Assembly (NCBI GenBank): GCA_963691655.1
Contig: OY829328.1
Span: 86,122,400 to 86,186,399 of the forward strand
Direction: 5' to 3'
Source of the DNA: Toxonevra muliebris
Taxonomy: Eukaryota > Arthropoda > Insecta > Diptera > Pallopteridae
DNA: 64,000 bases
The stretch's first letter is position 1. Every line of letters begins with the position of its first letter. The position numbers and the translations under genes were made by a program. This document shows positions 59,210 to 64,000 of the stretch, piece by piece. Under the pieces are notes generated by a model. The model saw only the letters and a list, made by a program, of their open reading frames with translations. It ran no database searches and had not been told where the DNA came from.

Positions 59210-62200
59210 AACTTGAGATATCACAAATAAAATAAATTTCTCATTAACACAGGTAGAAGAAAAATGTTTTTTTAGCAATATTTTCTTTGCTCTACTGATA
59301 TTCAAATATCATATCTTTAATTACCATTCTGTATTCATCATATATTAAACGAAATTTTAATTAGTGCCATTTTTCTGACTTGGTTGATTTTTGGTACAAT
59401 ATTTATTTACATCTCTTGTGAATATTTTCAAAATATTAATTTGTGTATCGTTACATACAAAAGAATAAAATTCAATAGCATCTGTACGTATAAACAAAGG
59501 TAATATCTGGGAAATGCATACACAAAAAAAAGAAAAGCACACAAAATGAATATTAATTTATGAGAGTATATTTATTCCGACAAAATTATAATATACGAAA
59601 AAAATTCCAAATAAATATTAATAAATGTTACTAATAACTTCAATGAAACTGTGTCTATGTGCATCTAAATATCAAATAATACATTTCATGGAAACTTAAT
59701 TAATTAAAGTACATGTACGTAGAAATTCACTATATCTGAATATATATACTTAATTTCAAGCAAGATTGACATTTTCTGAGATTTCAACTCCTACTTATAT
59801 GCACTAGAAGTGCTCACAATTATATGGCAAAAAATAATGTTTTTATTTTGATTTTCGAGAGCTGAGGAAAAAAAACTTCCAAAGCACTTAAAAACTTCCA
59901 AAATATAAAGTTTGGAGTTATTTAATTTATCTATTTAATCTCACTAAAAATATTTCCCTCGAAAATTTAATAAACCTTCAACTTTTTGGGCTCCTCTAAT
60001 GTACACTCATGTATTTGTAGAAAATGTTACTCATACAACATGTTGCACATTTCAACCATACACCCACTACTGCATACATTAATTTTAATTATTTTCATGC
60101 TTTTCGAACAAATATGTGCTGATACAAATACATGTTTATGAGTATATGTATGTGGATATCGCTTTATTGTTTACACATACAGCCGCTTCCTACATTCGGT
60201 TTTGGTTTTGTTAATTTTAATTGAAATTTTTTACAAATATCATCAGAAATGCAAGTTCTTATTGCAGTCTGTTGCTGCTTCAATTGTACTCCTTTTCATT
60301 TTTGTATGGATATTGTAAATGAAAACGTGTGTTTTCTCCTGTTGTTTTGTTGGTTTTTACTTTTAAGGCAACATGCCTTAAATTTTTTTTATCATCTTTG
60401 ACTATATGAAAGTTCGTTGTGCGATAAAGAAACCTTTAGAAATCAGCATTTGAAATAAAATTAATTTTCTTTACTTGAGAGATACATGATTTTAACCATA
60501 TCGGCTTGCAATGTAATCGGTTTGCTTTTTATATGTCGAAAAGAATGATGCCTCACTTCAATGTTTGTCAAGAGGTGAGACTTGATTTGATTTTATTTGA
60601 ATTTCTTGAAAGTTATTATTCTCATCGAAAAATAACGCTTTCTGATTAAGACTCAGAAAAGTTGCCTTTATCAAACTTTCCTCAAACTTTTCACTTGATC
60701 CTATTAAGTACACATATATATCGCTCAATCTATATATATGAACTAGTAGAAGATATCTGCTGTGCACACAATCATGACATTTATGCTGAACACAAACAAA
60801 AAGGAAGTAAGAAAGAATAAACTGAAACAAATTGAAATTTGTTTGCAATTTTAATTAAATTTTATTTGTTTTACATAAGGAAGTGAACATTATGATTCTT
60901 TATGCATACATACATTCATAATCTTTTATTTTTTCTCACACATACCTCTTACACTTCTTGATGATGTAGCCTACTTTTTCAATTAAGTTAATTAGGCCAA
61001 GGCATAAATGAACAAGGCAACTAAATGAAAAAGAAAAAAGAACATTGTTTAAAAATAATTTTCCAATTTGTTTTGGCTTTTTTCAAACCAATTTTAATAA
61101 TTACAAATTATAATCATAAAAATAATAACTGCTCATTATGCTAATTTAAATTGAATTCTTTCCTTCCGAAAAAACAAAAATATTAATTATTTTCTTGTTT
61201 TCATTTATTTTTTATTTTTTACTGTTGTTGCTCTACCAGAAAGTATTATTTGATTGTAAAAATAACACACGAAAACAACATCATTGTGAATCATTTGGCA
61301 GGAATTATATAATGCCAACAGGAAAAAGATAACTAACTACACTGTTTAGAAATAAATGTATAAAAATAGAGCATGAGAAAAACGAACAGAAAAAGGTTGC
61401 ATACTTATTCAAAACAAAATAAGGATTCACCCAAACTTATACCGCGGACTTGGTAAAAATATAATAATAATTTTAAATAACCATAAAGTATTATGAAATA
61501 TTGTATTATGAAATGGTTCGCGAAATATAAAGAATAAAAGAGAAAACAAAATAGAACTAGAGCGCTAAAGGAAAATAAATGAGTCTGTTTTGTCTCTAAT
61601 ATCCTTCAGTAAGGATGAATATAAGCAAGAGTATTTGTGTGGGTTTGCTTGTATGCATACTTTTATATGTTCACGTGCTTTGTTTTCCTCCTCAAAAAAA
61701 GGTTCAAAATTCATTCATTCAATATTGAAAATATGCGATATAGATAGCCACAAAAAAATATTGAAAATCAATAGCAAAAAATATCCAACAAATAAAACTT
61801 CCATAAAGTAACTAAATCTTTAAATTCAACAGATTTTAAATTTTGCAAAAACTGTATTATATTATTATAAAATATTTCATAATGAATTTATGAATAAAGC
61901 ACAGTATATTCTTCACTTTTCATTATTTTTGCCATACAAAATTTCTCTGACATCATTATTCATGTTTTGTAAAATATATTCATAGAAATTTTGTTGCTAT
62001 TATTTATTATGTTGTTTTGAGCTAGAAATTTATCATTACTGTCATTTTTCTATTTTTCTGAAATTGTTTTATGTACATAAGTATTTTATTTCTAAATGTG
62101 GTCACGTTGAATATATCATATTTAAATATTTTCAGCATATTTGAAAAGGTTTCTCAGTAGCATAAATTTATTCAAATTTGATGCCTTTTGTGGTTGTAAT

Positions 62201-62425
62201 TCTTGTTTAAATTTTAAATAAGAAATAATAAAATCAAACTAATAATAATACTTTGCGAACTTAAATTTTATATAGAATTTTAATAATTAATTTTCATAGT
62301 AACAAACTCAGTAATTTTAAGTTTGAATTTGTAAATTTGCATTGCGAAAAGCATGTTATTCTGCTTAAACGAAAACCCAAAATATAGAATATAAAAGTTT
62401 TCGGAGATGATAAAGTAAACCAACC
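59210..62425. other. AT-rich non-coding stretch
   Basis: No gene recognised. Small frames at 60558-60848 (minus) and 61590-61811 (plus) have no identifiable domains. Confidence 0.55.
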
Positions 62426-62426
62426 A

Positions 62427-62545
62427 AGTTCAAATTGTCTCGAAAAGTAGTTTACTTCACCGTTTGAACCCGGCATAAAACTATATATAATTCCTTTTCA
62501 TTCGTGTACCAATATAACATTCATGCATACATGAAGCCTTTTGTG
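62427..62545 (+). mobile_element. SINE body fragment, decayed
   Basis: CTTCACCGTTTGAACCCGGC followed by ATAAAACTATATATAATTCC and TTTTCATTCGTGTACCAATA lines up along its whole length with 17805-17895 of the SINE at 17.7 kb, including the bases upstream of the core (CAAATTGTCTCGAAAAG). The tRNA-like head and the 3' end are missing or unrecognisable. Confidence 0.75.
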
Positions 62546-62549
62546 GATT

Positions 62550-63315
62550 GAAAACGAGGATAGTTAACAGGAAGGCGGTGAACATTTTCTCTGAATTGGC
62601 CAGGAAATATTTTTTAGGAAAAATATTTGCAGGGAACTTATTCTAATTTTTGACGTCAGAGAAACGAACTATCTCTGTAATGTATAGGGCGCTGAAGTAT
62701 CGTGTTCACGTAGAATGAATGAATTCCGAATTTGGTTAGCGTAGTACTGGGGAGCACACGAATAGATGGCATTAAATTAATCGCGCAGATCCACAGAACA
62801 TCTGATATGAAACTAACGAGAGATGAGGCATGTTAAGGTCATTTTTTGATAAGCTTATAAGGAGTCAATGAAGCTGGAAATTCTACTTTCTTCTACAAGG
62901 TTTTATTACTCTGCATTGAATATGATCCAGAAGCCACATTTGCGACAATTAAGCTTCTGCCTATAGATGCGAATAAACGGTGTCTTAACATCTGTGCCAA
63001 CATATTACAGTAGCTTATGTCTAAAATTATATTCCTGGTATAGTCTATAATTTATCTAAAAATGTACAATACAAGCTCGAAGAAGTTTTAGCAAAAAATA
63101 GTTAAACGGTCAAAATTTTACAAAATGTATGTACGTTTTTATTAAAGGTAATTTCAATATAATTCAGCAGAGAGATAAAAAAATATAAAAAATAAGGATA
63201 CAACAAAATTTTAAGTTCAACTTATTTCGACTTAAGTTGCCTTAATACGTTGCCACAGTTATATTTATAATTGTAGAATAAATATATCACAAGCTTACTT
63301 TTACTCGTTTTTTGC
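62550..63315. other. Non-coding stretch, partly less AT-rich
   Basis: No gene recognised. The block 62560-63000 is less AT-rich and may be old transposon sequence I cannot assign. Confidence 0.5.
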
Positions 63316-63319
63316 TACC

Positions 63320-63905
63320 CTATCTTTCTCCTCCGTGTCTCTAACCCCCCCCCCCTCCCCCCCTGTTAATCCTCCACTTTTCCTACTCTTTCCCTCATTT
63401 CACTCTCTCTTTCTCCTTTCTCTCCTTTTCTCCTCTCTCTTAGTATTTTCCTCTAATATTTATTTATATCCCATTTCACCCTTTTTCTCTTTATCTCATA
63501 TCTTTCTCTTTTTCATATTTCTACTCTGTCTCATCTTTTCTCTCACTCTCCCTCTCTTTCTTTCCTACCACTCCTCTCCCTGTATTTTTCACACCCCTCT
63601 CTCTCAACTTCTTGCACTCAACTCCTCTTTCTCTTTCCCATTTTCTCTCTCTCTCTTTCCCCCCTACCCCTTCACTCCTTTCTCTCTCCTTCTCCTTCCA
63701 TCTTTCCTTCTTTTTTTTCTCTACCTCCTCCTTTCTTAACTCTCCTTTGTCACATTTGCCTGTTTTTCACTTAATTTTCGCTTTCCTCTCTCCTTTCCTG
63801 TTACTCAACCTTCACTTCTATGCTTCCCCTCTCTACTTTCGCTTTCTATATATCCTCTCTCCTGGCCGTCTTTTTTAACTTCCTTCTCCTCCTCTCTCTT
63901 TGTCT
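63320..63905 (+). repeat. ~585-bp polypyrimidine tract
   Basis: The plus strand is overwhelmingly C and T, with isolated A and very few G. It includes a C-rich core (CCCCCCCCCCCTCCCCCCC-like, about 63345-63363) and many CTCTCT/TTCC runs. Open frames across it (63335-63739 and 63612-63878) translate to Ser/Pro/Leu/Phe-rich low-complexity peptides and are artefacts. Confidence 0.9.
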
Positions 63906-63909
63906 TCCT

Positions 63910-64000
63910 CTGGTAAGCTAAATTTTTTATCAACCATGTAAAGAAACCATGAAGATCGATACAGCTGTTTACCTTTTACTTTGTTGCGAAATCTGCGGTA
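63910..64000 (+). other. Window end, unassigned
   Basis: Short non-pyrimidine sequence; nothing recognised. Confidence 0.5.

Noticed and set aside
63335..63878. Long plus-strand open frames over the CT-rich end of the window
   Set aside because: Ser/Pro/Leu/Phe low-complexity translation of a polypyrimidine tract, which has almost no possible stop codons on that strand.

Overview
The window looks like intergenic or intronic DNA from a higher fly (Diptera, Brachycera). A tephritid-like or related acalyptrate genome is my best guess, and that is inference only. The support is: strongly AT-rich sequence, dense (TA)n, (CA)n, (CT)n and poly(A) tracts, one intronless insect-type divergent ionotropic receptor gene, and only decayed insect-type transposons around it. 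There is no bacterial gene organisation, no CRISPR array and no rRNA gene.

The only intact gene I can support is on the minus strand at 20946-22781. It encodes a 611-residue divergent ionotropic chemoreceptor (IR) with a signal peptide, a ligand-binding core, three transmembrane segments and a re-entrant pore segment. I recognise no host exon anywhere else. The window could still lie inside a long intron of an unseen gene.

Mobile-element remains, in order: (1) 2-1001, the C-terminal reverse-transcriptase part of an RTE-like non-LTR element, with a damaged catalytic motif, a frameshift and a stop; (2) 7948-8263 and 34064-34379, two 316-bp copies of one terminal-inverted-repeat MITE; (3) 13142-14047, a possible hAT-like non-autonomous element whose body is a CGAAA-rich degenerate repeat; (4) 15880-16075, a second LINE C-terminal fragment; (5) 17700-17948, 44690-44848, 62427-62545 and 33467-33535, four remnants of a tRNA-derived SINE family, with a second tRNA-like module (44613-44686) abutting one copy; (6) 31348-31680, a Tigger/pogo-like MITE with a TA target duplication and an internal perfect hairpin; (7) 42590-42790 (tentative) and 52800-53390, LINE fragments, the second carrying RNase H motifs and ending in CCTAA repeats.

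The most unusual large-scale property is the number of long, degenerate minisatellites with unrelated units: about 41 bp at 5105-5610 and, in inverted orientation, at 7800-8690; about 21 bp at 10866-12090, split by an insertion; a 12-bp-like TCTGAATTT array at 18990-19670; TTCGCN/TTTGCA hexamers at 39480-40230; about 10-bp ATCTGAAATG arrays at 56850-57150 and 58475-59200; and a 585-bp pyrimidine-only-like tract at 63320-63905. Several arrays are interrupted by insertions, which gives relative ages. I found no convincing new multi-gene system. The best leads are the IR gene, the composite SINE, the repeat-bodied TIR element and the inverted minisatellite pair.
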